Assembly: GCF_010548305.1 (NCBI RefSeq)
Contig: NZ_JAAGLV010000009.1
Span: 124,001 to 188,000 of the forward strand
Length of the DNA: 64,000 nucleotides
Source of the DNA: Streptomyces sp. SID13031
Lineage (GTDB): Bacteria; Actinomycetota; Actinomycetes; Propionibacteriales; Kribbellaceae
Direction: 5' to 3'
This document shows, one piece after another, positions 24,164-32,444 of the stretch; the stretch's first letter is position 1; each line of letters starts with the position of its first letter. The position numbers were made by a program, and so were the translations under genes. The notes under the pieces were generated by a model that did not search any database, had not been told where the DNA came from, and worked only from the letters and a program-made list of their open reading frames with translations.

Positions 24164-25075
24164 ATGTCAGCACTGCGTACGACCCTTGCCGTGTGCGGGG
24201 TCCTGGTTCTGTCCGCGAGCGGATGCGGTTCGGACAGCCTGTCGGGGAGTACCACCTCGCCGTCGACCGGTACGTCGTCCAGTCAGCCGACCACCGGCGG
24301 ATCCGCCGACCCGGAGCTGGCCGCGGCGCTGCCGGCCAAGATCAAGACGGCCGGCAAGATCACCGTCGGCGTGGACGCGACCTACCCGCCGAACGAGTTC
24401 CTCCAGGGCGGCAAGACCGTCGCCGGTATGGACGTCGACGTGTTCGGCGCCGTCGCCAAGAAGTTCGGCGTCACCGTCGACTGGCAGCCGGCCGGCTTCG
24501 ACACCATCATCACCGGCGTGCAGAGCGGCAAGTACGACCTGGGGATCTCGTCGTTCACGATCAACGACAAGCGCAAGGCGCAGGTCAACATGGTCAGCTA
24601 CTTCAGCGCCGGCACCCAGTGGGCCACCGCCGCGGGCAACCCGAAGAAGGTCGACCCGGCCGACGCGTGCGGCAAGACGATCGCCGTCCAGAAGGGCACC
24701 ACCCAGCTCGAGGACGACCTCCCGGTCAAGCAGGCGGCGTGCAAGACGGCCGGCAAGCCGGCGATCAAACTCGTCATCCGCGAGAAGCAGGACGCCGCCA
24801 CTGCCGACGTCGCCACCGGCAAGGCCGACGCGATGCTGGCCGACTCCCCCGTCGTGCTGTACGCCGCCAAGCAGTCGGCGGGCAAGATCGAGGCGCTCGG
24901 CGAGATCTACGACGCCGCGCCCTACGGTTACGTCGTACCGAAGGCCCAGACCGATTTCGCGGCCGCACTGGCCAAGGCCCTCAAGGCGATCGATGCCGAC
25001 GGCACCTACAAGGCAGCCCTGAGCACCTGGGGCAACGAGTCGGGCGCCATCACCGACTTCGCCGTGAACCCCTGA
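24164..25075 (+). CDS. second polar amino-acid importer, substrate-binding lipoprotein
   Basis: 303 residues from ATG 24164 (GGAGGG upstream). Signal peptide with lipobox SASGC at about residue 21, then a Ser/Thr-rich linker (residues 22-50) and an SBP_bac_3 domain: ITVGVDATYPPNEFL, GMDVDVFGAVAKKFG, GISSFTINDKRKAQVN. Distinct from the first SBP; probably different ligand. Confidence 0.9.
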   Translation: MSALRTTLAVCGVLVLSASGCGSDSLSGSTTSPSTGTSSSQPTTGGSADPELAAALPAKIKTAGKITVGVDATYPPNEFLQGGKTVAGMDVDVFGAVAKKFGVTVDWQPAGFDTIITGVQSGKYDLGISSFTINDKRKAQVNMVSYFSAGTQWATAAGNPKKVDPADACGKTIAVQKGTTQLEDDLPVKQAACKTAGKPAIKLVIREKQDAATADVATGKADAMLADSPVVLYAAKQSAGKIEALGEIYDAAPYGYVVPKAQTDFAAALAKALKAIDADGTYKAALSTWGNESGAITDFAVNP

Positions 25076-25076
25076 G

Positions 25077-26054
25077 ATGACGTCCGGTACCGACGACTCG
25101 CGTCCGGCCGAACCACCCGCCATCGAGGCAGCGGACCGGCCGGGCGCGATCGAGGCCGTCGCGGTCCGGCATCCCGGCCGCTGGGTCGCCATCGCCGTCC
25201 TGGCCGTGCTGCTCGCGATGTTCGTGCACCTCGTGGTGACGAACAAGGAGTTCGACTGGGACTTCGTCTTCCAGGCGATGAACCAGTCGCCCGTGATCGA
25301 GGGCCTGGTCAAGGGCACTTTGCTGGTCACCGTCCTGAGCATGGTGGTCGGCGTCGGCGGCGGCGTGGTGCTGGCCGTCATGCGGCTGTCGGACAACCCG
25401 ATCCTGTCCGGGGTCGCCTGGCTGTTCACCTGGTTCTTCCGCAGCGTGCCGCGGTACATCTTGCTGTTCACGATGGCGACGCTCGGCATCCTGTTCCAGG
25501 ACGGGCTGTCGTTCGGCTTCCCGTTCGACTGGAAGATCATCGAGTGGCTGGGGATGTCGGGTGACTGGCGGTTCCTGACGCTGGACGCCAACCAGGTCTT
25601 CACCGGCGTCGTGGCCGGCGTCCTGGGCCTCGGGCTGTCCGAGGCTGCCTACATGGCCGAGATCGCCCGGGCCGGCATCATGAGCGTCGACAAGGGTCAG
25701 CTGGAGGCGGCCGAGGCGCTCGGGATGAGCCGCGGCAAGGCGATGCGCCGGGTCGTGCTGCCGCAGGCGATGCGGGTGATCGTGCCGCCGACCGGCAACG
25801 AGACGATCGCCATGCTCAAGGACACTTCACTGCTGATCGCAGTACCGGTCACGACCGAGCTGTTCTACCAGCTGCAGTCGATCGGAAGCCTTTACTACAA
25901 GACATTCCCGGTCGCCGTCGCCGCGACGCTGTACTACCTGGCCGCCACCAGCGTGCTGATGGTCGGGCAGTACTTCCTCGAGCGGCACTTCGGCAAGGGG
26001 TTCGGGACCAAGGCCCCGCGGGCAGCCCGGCCGGCCGGGGCGGGAGGCGCCTGA
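25077..26054 (+). CDS. second polar amino-acid importer, permease
   Basis: 325 residues, ATG one base after the SBP stop. About 50 soluble N-terminal residues, then a HisM-type permease with the EAA loop VDKGQLEAAEALGMSRGKAM...VVLPQAMRVIVPPTGNE. Longer than the first permease because of an extended N-terminus and a Lys/Ala/Arg-rich tail. Confidence 0.9.
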   Translation: MTSGTDDSRPAEPPAIEAADRPGAIEAVAVRHPGRWVAIAVLAVLLAMFVHLVVTNKEFDWDFVFQAMNQSPVIEGLVKGTLLVTVLSMVVGVGGGVVLAVMRLSDNPILSGVAWLFTWFFRSVPRYILLFTMATLGILFQDGLSFGFPFDWKIIEWLGMSGDWRFLTLDANQVFTGVVAGVLGLGLSEAAYMAEIARAGIMSVDKGQLEAAEALGMSRGKAMRRVVLPQAMRVIVPPTGNETIAMLKDTSLLIAVPVTTELFYQLQSIGSLYYKTFPVAVAATLYYLAATSVLMVGQYFLERHFGKGFGTKAPRAARPAGAGGA

Positions 26055-26836
26055 TGACCGAAGCTCTGGTCCACGCGGTCAACGTGACCAAGTCCTTTCA
26101 TAACAACGAGGTCCTGAAGGGCATCGACCTCGATGTCGGCGAGGGGCGGGTGGTCTGCCTGCTCGGCCCGTCCGGCTCGGGCAAGACCACCTTCCTGCGC
26201 TGTATCAACCAGCTCGAGACGATCGACGGCGGCCGGATCTGGGTCGACGGCGACCTGATGGGGTACGCCGAGCGCGACGGCAAGCTGTACCGGCTGAAGA
26301 ACCAGCAGATCGCGGCCCAGCGGCGCGAGATCGGGATGGTCTTCCAGCGGTTCAACCTGTTCCCGCACATGACGGCGATCGAGAACGTCGCCGAGGCGCC
26401 GGTCCAGGTCAAGGGCGAGTCGAAGAAGGCGGCCCGCGCCCGGGCGGCGGAGTTGCTCGAGCGGGTCGGGCTCGCCGACCGCTCCGCGGCGTACCCGGCG
26501 CAGTTGTCGGGTGGTCAGCAGCAACGGGTCGCGATCGCCCGGGCGCTGGCGATGCAGCCCAAGCTGATGCTGTTCGACGAGCCGACCTCGGCGCTCGACC
26601 CGGAGCTGGTCGGCGAGGTGCTGACCGTGATGCGCGAGCTCGCGAACGACGGGATGACGATGATCGTGGTGACGCACGAGATGTCGTTCGCCCGCGAGGT
26701 CGCCGACACGGTCGTGTTCATGGACGACGGGGTGGTGGTCGAGGCCGGCTCCCCCGCCGAGGTGATCGGCAATCCACAGCACCAGCGCACGAAGGCCTTC
26801 CTGAGCCGGCTGCGGTCGGAGCACGAGCACCCGTAG
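26054..26836 (+). CDS. second polar amino-acid importer, ATP-binding protein
   Basis: 260 residues, overlapping the permease stop by one base. GlnQ type with GPSGSGKTT, FQRFNLFPHM, LSGGQQQRVAIARAL, LMLFDEPTSALDPEL and VTHEMSF. An extra segment (MGYAERDGKLYRLKNQQIA) between Walker A and the Q-loop separates it from the first ATPase. Confidence 0.92.
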   Translation: MTEALVHAVNVTKSFHNNEVLKGIDLDVGEGRVVCLLGPSGSGKTTFLRCINQLETIDGGRIWVDGDLMGYAERDGKLYRLKNQQIAAQRREIGMVFQRFNLFPHMTAIENVAEAPVQVKGESKKAARARAAELLERVGLADRSAAYPAQLSGGQQQRVAIARALAMQPKLMLFDEPTSALDPELVGEVLTVMRELANDGMTMIVVTHEMSFAREVADTVVFMDDGVVVEAGSPAEVIGNPQHQRTKAFLSRLRSEHEHP

Positions 26837-26848
26837 GGCGTAGTACCG

Positions 26849-26884
26849 GGCACCCGGCGGCCGAAGTACCGGACGCCGGGTGCC
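26849..26884 (+). terminator. terminator after second importer
   Basis: GGCACCCGGCG and CGCCGGGTGCC, perfect 11-bp stem with a 14-nt loop, 13 bp after the ATPase stop. Confidence 0.75.
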
Positions 26885-26974
26885 GTTCGGGGTGCAGACC
26901 CGGGCTACAGAGTGGAAGATGTACGCGGTGGGTCGGGTGCCCATCGGTTCAGCCTGCCTGGGAGGCAAAGCACT

Positions 26975-27367
26975 GTGAGCAGCAATGGACGACCCGCCGA
27001 GGTTCGCCTCAGCATTCCCGCGGACAGCGCCTACATCGCCGTCCCCCGGTCGGTGGTCGGCAACCTGGCGGCGCGCAACGACTTCACCGTGGACGCGATC
27101 GACGATCTGCGGATCGCGGTGGACGAGGCGTGCGCCCTGCTGCTCCCGCAGGCCTCCGACGGCGTCCTGGACCTGGTCTTCGAGATCGCCCCGCCGCAAC
27201 TGACGGTCAGCACGACGGCCACCGTGCCGAACGGCTGGATGCCGGACACCACCTCGTTCGGCTGGACCGTACTGACCGCACTGGTGGAGTCCGCCGCGGC
27301 CGAGACCATCGACGGGCGGCTGACCATCACGGTGTCGGCCTCGTCGACCGCGTCGGAGAAGGCGTGA
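26975..27367 (+). CDS. RsbW-like anti-sigma factor/serine kinase
   Basis: 130 residues from the GTG at 26975, with GGAGG 9 nt before it. HATPase_c_2 (GHKL) fold of anti-sigma kinases: N-terminal beta segment VRLSIPADSAYIAVPRSVVG, then the N-box helix DFTVDAIDDLRIAVDEACAL with the Asp/Glu for Mg-ATP. The C-terminal G-boxes are weak, so kinase activity is uncertain. It overlaps the sigma gene downstream (GTGA), the standard anti-sigma/sigma-F arrangement. Confidence 0.85.
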   Translation: MSSNGRPAEVRLSIPADSAYIAVPRSVVGNLAARNDFTVDAIDDLRIAVDEACALLLPQASDGVLDLVFEIAPPQLTVSTTATVPNGWMPDTTSFGWTVLTALVESAAAETIDGRLTITVSASSTASEKA

Positions 27368-28158
27368 CCGAGGATCGAATCCTGGGCAGCGAACCCCAGG
27401 AACCCGACCTACGCACCCGGACCGCCACCTTCTTCGCCGCGATGGGCGCCTCGAGCCCCGGCGAGGCCGCGCACACCTCGGCGCGTGACGGCCTGGTCTC
27501 GCTGCACATGCCGCTGGTGGAGCACCTGGCCCGGCGCTTCCGCAACCGCGGTGAGCCGTATGACGACCTGGTCCAGGTGGCCACGATCGGCCTGATCAAG
27601 GCGGTCGACCGGTTCGACGTCGAGCGCGGGGTGGAGTTCTCGACCTACGCGACGCCGACGATCCTCGGCGAGATCAAGCGGTACTTCCGGGACAAGGGCT
27701 GGGCGATCCGGGTGCCCCGCCGGCTCCAGGAGCTGCGGCTCTCGCTGACCGCGGCCACCGCCGAGCTGACCCAGGAGCAGGGTCGCGCCCCGACGGTCGG
27801 GGAGCTGTCCGAGCGGCTGGGACTGCCGGCCGACCTGATCATCGAGGGCCTGGAGTCCGCGAACGCCTACAACACGCTGTCCCTGGACGCGCCGGATCAG
27901 AACGAGGCTGACGCCACGACGGTCCTGGACGGCCTCGGCGGCGAGGACGAGGCGCTGGAGAGCGTCGAGTACCGCGAGTCGCTCAAACCGCTCCTGGCCC
28001 AGCTGGACACCCGCGAGAAGCGGATCCTGACGCTCCGGTTCTTCCGTGGGATGACCCAGTCGCAGATCGCCGACGAGATCGGCATCTCCCAGATGCACGT
28101 CTCCCGGCTGCTGGCCCGCACCCTCACCGAACTCCGGGCGGGCCTGCTCAAGGAGTAG
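27364..28158 (+). CDS. sigF: SigB/SigF-family RNA polymerase sigma factor
   Basis: 264 residues, GTG start inside the anti-sigma stop. Sigma-70 group 3: region 2 with YDDLVQVATIGLIKAVDRFD and GVEFSTYATPTILGEIKRYF, region 3 VPRRLQELRLSL, region 4 TQSQIADEIGISQMHVSRLLARTL. These sigma factors drive stress, stationary-phase or sporulation genes and are held by the upstream partner. No anti-anti-sigma gene is in the window. Confidence 0.92.
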   Translation: MTEDRILGSEPQEPDLRTRTATFFAAMGASSPGEAAHTSARDGLVSLHMPLVEHLARRFRNRGEPYDDLVQVATIGLIKAVDRFDVERGVEFSTYATPTILGEIKRYFRDKGWAIRVPRRLQELRLSLTAATAELTQEQGRAPTVGELSERLGLPADLIIEGLESANAYNTLSLDAPDQNEADATTVLDGLGGEDEALESVEYRESLKPLLAQLDTREKRILTLRFFRGMTQSQIADEIGISQMHVSRLLARTLTELRAGLLKE

Positions 28159-28554
28159 CTCGCGCGGCTGGCTGGTAACCCCGTCGCCCCGGTTGAGGTG
28201 GCTTTACCCCTGTACTGGGCGAAAGTCCGCCCCAGGTCCGACGACAACCCTCCCCAGCTGACCCAAGCCGGTTGGGGGGAGCGTCCGGCCGCCAGGAGCA
28301 GCCGCACCCCCTCATACGACGTACCCCCTAGGAAACCCGCCACCCACCCCTCCCGGACCCACCGCCCACCCGCTGCAGCCGCCCCCTCCATCCCAGACGG
28401 CCACCTTGTGCACGGCGTGAGCGTTCTGAGGCGGGAGATTCGCTCGGGTGGTGCACAAAGTTGGCCCGGGCTTCCGGCGACCGGCAGTCGCTGGGCCGAG
28501 GAGAGTTACCTAGCCGGCTTTGGCGCCGGCCCGTCACGGCCAACAGGTGCAGTA
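28159..28554. other. non-coding region after sigF
   Basis: 395 bp between convergent genes. Contains the intergenic palindromic element at 28399-28466 and a weak CTCCCC/GGGGAG dyad (28249-28281). Open frames here lack coding character. Confidence 0.5.
28399..28466. repeat. intergenic palindromic element, copy 1
   Basis: 68 bp with terminal arms GGCCACCTTGTGCAC and GTGCACAAAGTTGGCC around a 37-bp centre. A related copy with the same internal spacing is at 32371-32434. Both lie between convergent genes, so it may serve as a bidirectional terminator, a REP-like element or a relic of a small mobile element. Confidence 0.65.
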
Positions 28555-28965
28555 CTAGAGGACGGGGTTGTCGTTCGTCGGGTCGTCGAGGAGGGCGGCC
28601 ATCGACGCCTTCTGGAAGACGGCGACCAGGACGCCTACCGCCGCGAGCGCGAGCAGCACCGAGACGACGCTGGTGCTGCCACCCCAGAAGCTCCACGCGA
28701 CGCCCAGCTGGATGAGCTGGGCGAACACGGCCGGGCCCCGGCTCCAGGTGGCCGTCCGGTAGAGCCCGCGGGCCACGAAAACCAGCGCCGCGCCGTACAG
28801 AAGCAGGAAGCCGGCGGTCGTCACACCGAGAACCAGCCGGTCGGCGTCGATCGTTATTGCTTCGACAATTCCCAGAACGGCGAGCACAAGCCCTTCCGTT
28901 GCGACCACGGCCGCGGCTAGCTTGAGCGGGCGCGGGGCGGTGGACGGCGTGGTTTCAGTCGGCAC
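28555..28965 (-). CDS. small integral membrane protein, unknown
   Basis: 136 residues from the GTG at 28965 (start uncertain; the frame continues upstream but is not protein-like there). Four predicted membrane helices: LKLAAAVVATEGLVLAVLGI, LVLGVTTAGFLLLYGAALVF, AVFAQLIQLGVAWSFWG and SVVSVLLALAAVGVLVAVF. I know no function; similar four-helix proteins are common in actinobacteria. Confidence 0.65.
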   Translation of the reverse strand: MPTETTPSTAPRPLKLAAAVVATEGLVLAVLGIVEAITIDADRLVLGVTTAGFLLLYGAALVFVARGLYRTATWSRGPAVFAQLIQLGVAWSFWGGSTSVVSVLLALAAVGVLVAVFQKASMAALLDDPTNDNPVL

Positions 28966-29392
28966 GTGCTCCAGCGTAGTGCTGGACTCGGCGCAGTAAG
29001 AGTCCGGCTGGAGAGCATCCGGGACGACACCCCTCTTCCCCCGGGGGCTCAAGGGTGGCCAGAACCTCAGCCCCACAGGGATCAAGGTTTTGCGTAACCC
29101 CAGGGCTGTTTGATCGGTTACTTGCAGTGAACGGGTGATCGCACCAAGGTTCCCCCGTCCGGTTTCCGGACGAGGTAAACCGTTGTGCACCGGTTCGTAG
29201 TGTTAAGAGAGTGTTGTGATCGGATCGACAACTCCAGAACCCTTGTTTCGATCACTCTAGATTGGGAACATGGAGTCGTTCGTGAAAACGTTCACAACGC
29301 TCCGCACCACCCCCGTGCGAGTACAGGGTCGCTGACTTGGGCACAGACCAGGCCGTCAGCGTCACAAACTACTGAGAGAGATGGGATCCGCC
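28966..29392. other. regulatory region upstream of whiB1
   Basis: 426 bp. Holds the CRP-type site at 29281-29296, an inverted repeat GTGATCG / CGATCAC (29216-29222, 29249-29255) and a possible -10 TACAGG at 29322. It also contains the promoter for the membrane protein to the left. No gene seen. Confidence 0.55.
29281..29296. promoter_or_regulatory. CRP/Cmr-type site upstream of whiB1
   Basis: CGTGA-AAACGT-TCACA, one mismatch from the CRP consensus TGTGA-N6-TCACA. It is centred about 33 bp upstream of a possible -10 (TACAGG). In Mycobacterium tuberculosis whiB1 is known to be controlled by a cAMP-binding CRP protein, so the site has precedent. Confidence 0.65.
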
Positions 29393-29644
29393 ATGGATTG
29401 GCGCCACCGGGCCATTTGCCTCGATGAGGACCCGGAACTATTTTTCCCCATCGGTAACACCGGGCCCGCGATCATGCAGATCGAGGAGGCCAAGCAGGTG
29501 TGCCGTCGTTGCGACGTGCGAGAGCAGTGCCTGTCCTGGGCACTGGAAGCCGGCCAGGACCACGGTGTCTGGGGCGGTCTGAGTGAGGACGAGCGACGCG
29601 CTCTGAAGCGCCGCAACGCCCGCGCTCGCATCCGCACCGCCTGA
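29393..29644 (+). CDS. whiB1: WhiB1-type iron-sulfur transcription regulator
   Basis: 83 residues starting MDWRHRAICLDEDPELFFPI; the ATG 12 nt upstream is disfavoured because WhiB1 proteins begin MDWRH. Cys ligands at 9, 37, 40 and 46 (C-x27-CxxC-x5-C), the GVWGG turn, and a basic C-terminal helix ERRALKRRNARARIR. Positions equal those of M. tuberculosis WhiB1, an essential NO-responsive protein that binds the housekeeping sigma factor. Adjacent to pdtaS as in mycobacteria. Confidence 0.93.
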   Translation: MDWRHRAICLDEDPELFFPIGNTGPAIMQIEEAKQVCRRCDVREQCLSWALEAGQDHGVWGGLSEDERRALKRRNARARIRTA

Positions 29645-29659
29645 CACGATTTTCGACGC

Positions 29660-29684
29660 AGGCCCCGCGGGATCCGCGGGGCCT
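29660..29684 (+). terminator. whiB1 terminator
   Basis: AGGCCCCGCGG-GAT-CCGCGGGGCCT, 11-bp perfect stem with a 3-nt loop followed by TTCG, 15 bp after the stop. Confidence 0.85.
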
Positions 29685-29786
29685 TTCGAATTCTACGCAG
29701 TCGATTTCCCTGGTAGTACTGCGGAAAAAGCGCGTTGTACCTGAAGAACTGTGGACTAGGACCCACGGCTGTTCAGAGATAACGAC

Positions 29787-31298
29787 CTACTCCTTGACCG
29801 GAAAGTCGAGGACGACCGTGGTGCCCGGGCCGTCGGTGCGTGGGTGGAATTCGAGCACTCCGTCGAGTTCCCCGATCACCAGCGTGCGGACGATCGACAG
29901 CCCCAGGTTGCCGGACGTCTCGGAGTCGAAGTTCGCCGGAAGCCCCTTGCCGTCATCGGTGACCACCACACGCAGCCGCCCCACCGACCGTAGGGCGGCC
30001 AGTTCGATGCTGCCGGTGGCTGTAGCTGATTCCTCCCCCACCCCACCGACCCAGTCAGGCTCTGTCGACCGCGAACTGAACGCGTGCTCGACGGAGTTCT
30101 GCATCAGCTCGGTCAGTACCATCGCCAGCGGCGTCGCGACCTCGGAGTCCAGGACGCCGAAACTGCCGGTCCGCCTGATCGTCACCTCGGTGGAGACCGT
30201 CGACACGTCGGCGACCATCGCGGCCACCCGGTCGGCGACGTCGTCGAAGTCGACGTGCTCGTCGATGGACTCTGACAGCGTCTCGTGGACGATCGCGATC
30301 GATCCCACTCTGCGGACAGCTTCGGCCAGCGCAGCCTGCGCTTCCGGCACAGTGATGCGCCTTCCCTGCATCCGCAGTAACGCGGCGACGGTCTGCAAGT
30401 TGTTCTTGACGCGATGATGAATCTCCCGGATGGTCGCCTCCTTGGTGACCAGCTCCCGCTCCCGGCTCCGCAGCTCCGTCACGTCGCGGAGCAGGATCAG
30501 CGCGCCCACGTGCTCGCCGTCGGCGCGCAGCGGGATCGCCCGCAGGAACAGCGTCGCGTCGGAGTTCTCGATCTCGATCTCCTTGGCGGCCCGGCCGGTG
30601 AGCACCGACGCGAGCAGGTCGTCCACCTTCCGGCCGCTGTGGATCAGCTCGGCGGTGATGTCCTTCAGCCGGCTGCCGACCAGATCCGTGACGAGTCCCA
30701 GCCGGCGGTACGCGGACAACGCGTTCGGGCTCGCGAACGTCACCATGCCGTGACGATCGACCCGGATACACCCGTCTCCGACCCGTGGCGTCGTGGAGAG
30801 CAGCCGCTCCCCGCCGTACGGGAAGATGCCGTCGGTGATCATCCGGGCCAGGTCGGTCGCGCTCTGCAGGTAGGCGATCTCCAGCCGGCTCGGCGTCCGG
30901 ACGCCCAAGAGGTTGGTGTTGCGGGCGATCACGGCGATCACCCGCGCGCCCCGGCGTACCGGGATGGTCTCGACCCGGACGGGTACGTCGTCGCGCCACT
31001 CGGGGTCGCCCTCGCGGCAGATCCGGCCGGAGTCGTAGGCCTGGTCGAGCAGCGGGCGGCGGTCGCGCGGGACGAAACTGCCGACGATGTCGTCCAGGTA
31101 CGCCGTCGGGCCGGTGGTCGGCCGCATCTGGGCACCGGCCCAGAAGCCGAGCCCCTCGGTGTCGGGCAGCCAGAGCACCAGGTCCGCGAAGGACAGGTCG
31201 GCGAGCATCTGCCAGTCGGACACCAGCAACTGCAGCCGGTCCAGGTCCGCCTGGTCCAGCGTCGTGTGGTTCCGCGCCACATCGGTCAAGGACGGCAC
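29787..31298 (-). CDS. pdtaS: cytosolic sensor histidine kinase PdtaS
   Basis: 503 residues from the GTG at 31298. N-terminal GAF-like domain (residues ~30-170), a PAS domain (~180-290, ending LILLRDVTELRSRE), HisKA_2 with the phospho-acceptor in REIHHRVKNNLQTVAALLRM, and a GHKL ATPase (VLTELMQNSVEHAF, VTDDGKGLP, GNLGLSIVRTLV). No membrane segment. In mycobacteria PdtaS senses copper/NO or c-di-GMP and phosphorylates the RNA-binding antiterminator PdtaR, which is not here. Synteny with whiB1 supports the name. Confidence 0.9.
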   Translation of the reverse strand: MPSLTDVARNHTTLDQADLDRLQLLVSDWQMLADLSFADLVLWLPDTEGLGFWAGAQMRPTTGPTAYLDDIVGSFVPRDRRPLLDQAYDSGRICREGDPEWRDDVPVRVETIPVRRGARVIAVIARNTNLLGVRTPSRLEIAYLQSATDLARMITDGIFPYGGERLLSTTPRVGDGCIRVDRHGMVTFASPNALSAYRRLGLVTDLVGSRLKDITAELIHSGRKVDDLLASVLTGRAAKEIEIENSDATLFLRAIPLRADGEHVGALILLRDVTELRSRERELVTKEATIREIHHRVKNNLQTVAALLRMQGRRITVPEAQAALAEAVRRVGSIAIVHETLSESIDEHVDFDDVADRVAAMVADVSTVSTEVTIRRTGSFGVLDSEVATPLAMVLTELMQNSVEHAFSSRSTEPDWVGGVGEESATATGSIELAALRSVGRLRVVVTDDGKGLPANFDSETSGNLGLSIVRTLVIGELDGVLEFHPRTDGPGTTVVLDFPVKE

Positions 31299-31410
31299 GG
31301 GCCCGAGCCTAGCTGGGTACGGGGTGGTTGCCGCTGTCCGGCCTGGGGAGGCTCGACAGGAGGCGGTGGATGGGTGTTGATTGAGCAGGTTCAAGTGAAA
31401 GGATGCATTG

Positions 31411-32316
31411 GTGGAGTCGACGTACTGGCAGGACGTGATGGCCGCGGACTACGCGGTACCCCGCGACCGTGCGCTGACCGACCTCACCGAGGAGCTCGTC
31501 CGCGGTCTGGCAAGTACCAACCCGCAGGTGCGGGACGCGCTGGCCTACCCGACGCTGGCGACCTGGCTCGAGCGCGGGGTGTACGACGATCTGCTGCCCG
31601 GTTTCGGTGACGGTCTCTGCGCCGGGCTCGCCTACGGGCTCGGCGAGGACGGCACCGACTCGGTGTTCCGGCGTTCCTTCACCGCGCTGACGCTCGCGGA
31701 GGTGATCCACCGCGACAACGCCGAGTTCCTCGTCCACGACGAGGTGGTGATGCGCTGGGGCGACCGGCTGGCCACCTGGCTGCTGCGCGAACGCGACCTG
31801 CGCGGGTACGTCGCCGACTGCGGCTGGGCCCATGCCGTTGCGCACGGCGCCGACGCGATCGGCGCACTGGCCCGGTCGCGGCACTGCGATGCCGGCGTAC
31901 TGCGCGCACTGCTCGACGTACTGGCCGACCGGATCGTGAAGGAGACGCAGTACCGGTGGGTGCACGAGGAGCATGACCGGGTCGCCCACGCGGTGATGAC
32001 GATCCTGCACCGCAACATGCTGACCAGCGACGAGCTGGAGCGCTGGCTGAAGCCGGTAGCGGCGACCGCGGCCCAGCAACCACTGATGCACGAGACGCTG
32101 CCCGAGTGGCCGACCCCGAACGTCTTCAACGCCCGCGGCGTCCTGCACGTCCTGCTCAGCCAATTGGCGATCGGCGTCAAGGGCTTCCCGATCCCAGGCG
32201 ACGACGACCTGTTCGGCCGCCCGATCGAAGCCCGCGCCGACATGCTGTTGTTGCTGACGGAAGCAGTCCGAGGCTCCCAGCCCTACATCTACCGGCCGGC
32301 TGCCTCCAGCAGCTAG
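31411..32316 (+). CDS. DUF2785 family protein
   Basis: 301 residues; GTG 31411 is preferred to the TTG just before it since AAAGGA lies 7 nt upstream. Helical protein with the DUF2785 pattern (YADCGWAHAVAHGADAIGAL-like centre, RDNAEFLVHDEV). Function unknown; an HD-like hydrolytic or HEAT-like fold has been suggested for such helical families, but no catalytic motif is clear here. Confidence 0.75.
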   Translation: MESTYWQDVMAADYAVPRDRALTDLTEELVRGLASTNPQVRDALAYPTLATWLERGVYDDLLPGFGDGLCAGLAYGLGEDGTDSVFRRSFTALTLAEVIHRDNAEFLVHDEVVMRWGDRLATWLLRERDLRGYVADCGWAHAVAHGADAIGALARSRHCDAGVLRALLDVLADRIVKETQYRWVHEEHDRVAHAVMTILHRNMLTSDELERWLKPVAATAAQQPLMHETLPEWPTPNVFNARGVLHVLLSQLAIGVKGFPIPGDDDLFGRPIEARADMLLLLTEAVRGSQPYIYRPAASSS

Positions 32317-32370
32317 GCACTCCCCACGCCTGCTCCGCCGTCCGCGTCGCCAGCTCCCACGCCGATAGGG

Positions 32371-32434
32371 CGACCTTGTGCACCACCTGAGTGTTTCGGC
32401 AGCGGCTGAATGCTCAGGTCGAGCACAAGGTGGC
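32371..32434. repeat. intergenic palindromic element, copy 2
   Basis: Arms CGACCTTGTGCAC and GAGCACAAGGTGGC around a 37-bp centre that itself folds (ACCTGAG / CTCAGGT). Same length and spacing as copy 1 at 28399-28466. It lies between the convergent DUF2785 and endonuclease-fold genes. Confidence 0.65.
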
Positions 32435-32444
32435 TGCGTGGGGT

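Noticed and set aside
28300..28345. sigma-F-type promoter near GTTTCC/GGGTAC (minus strand)
   Set aside because: The two hexamers are only about 6 bp apart, far below the 14-16 bp spacing needed.
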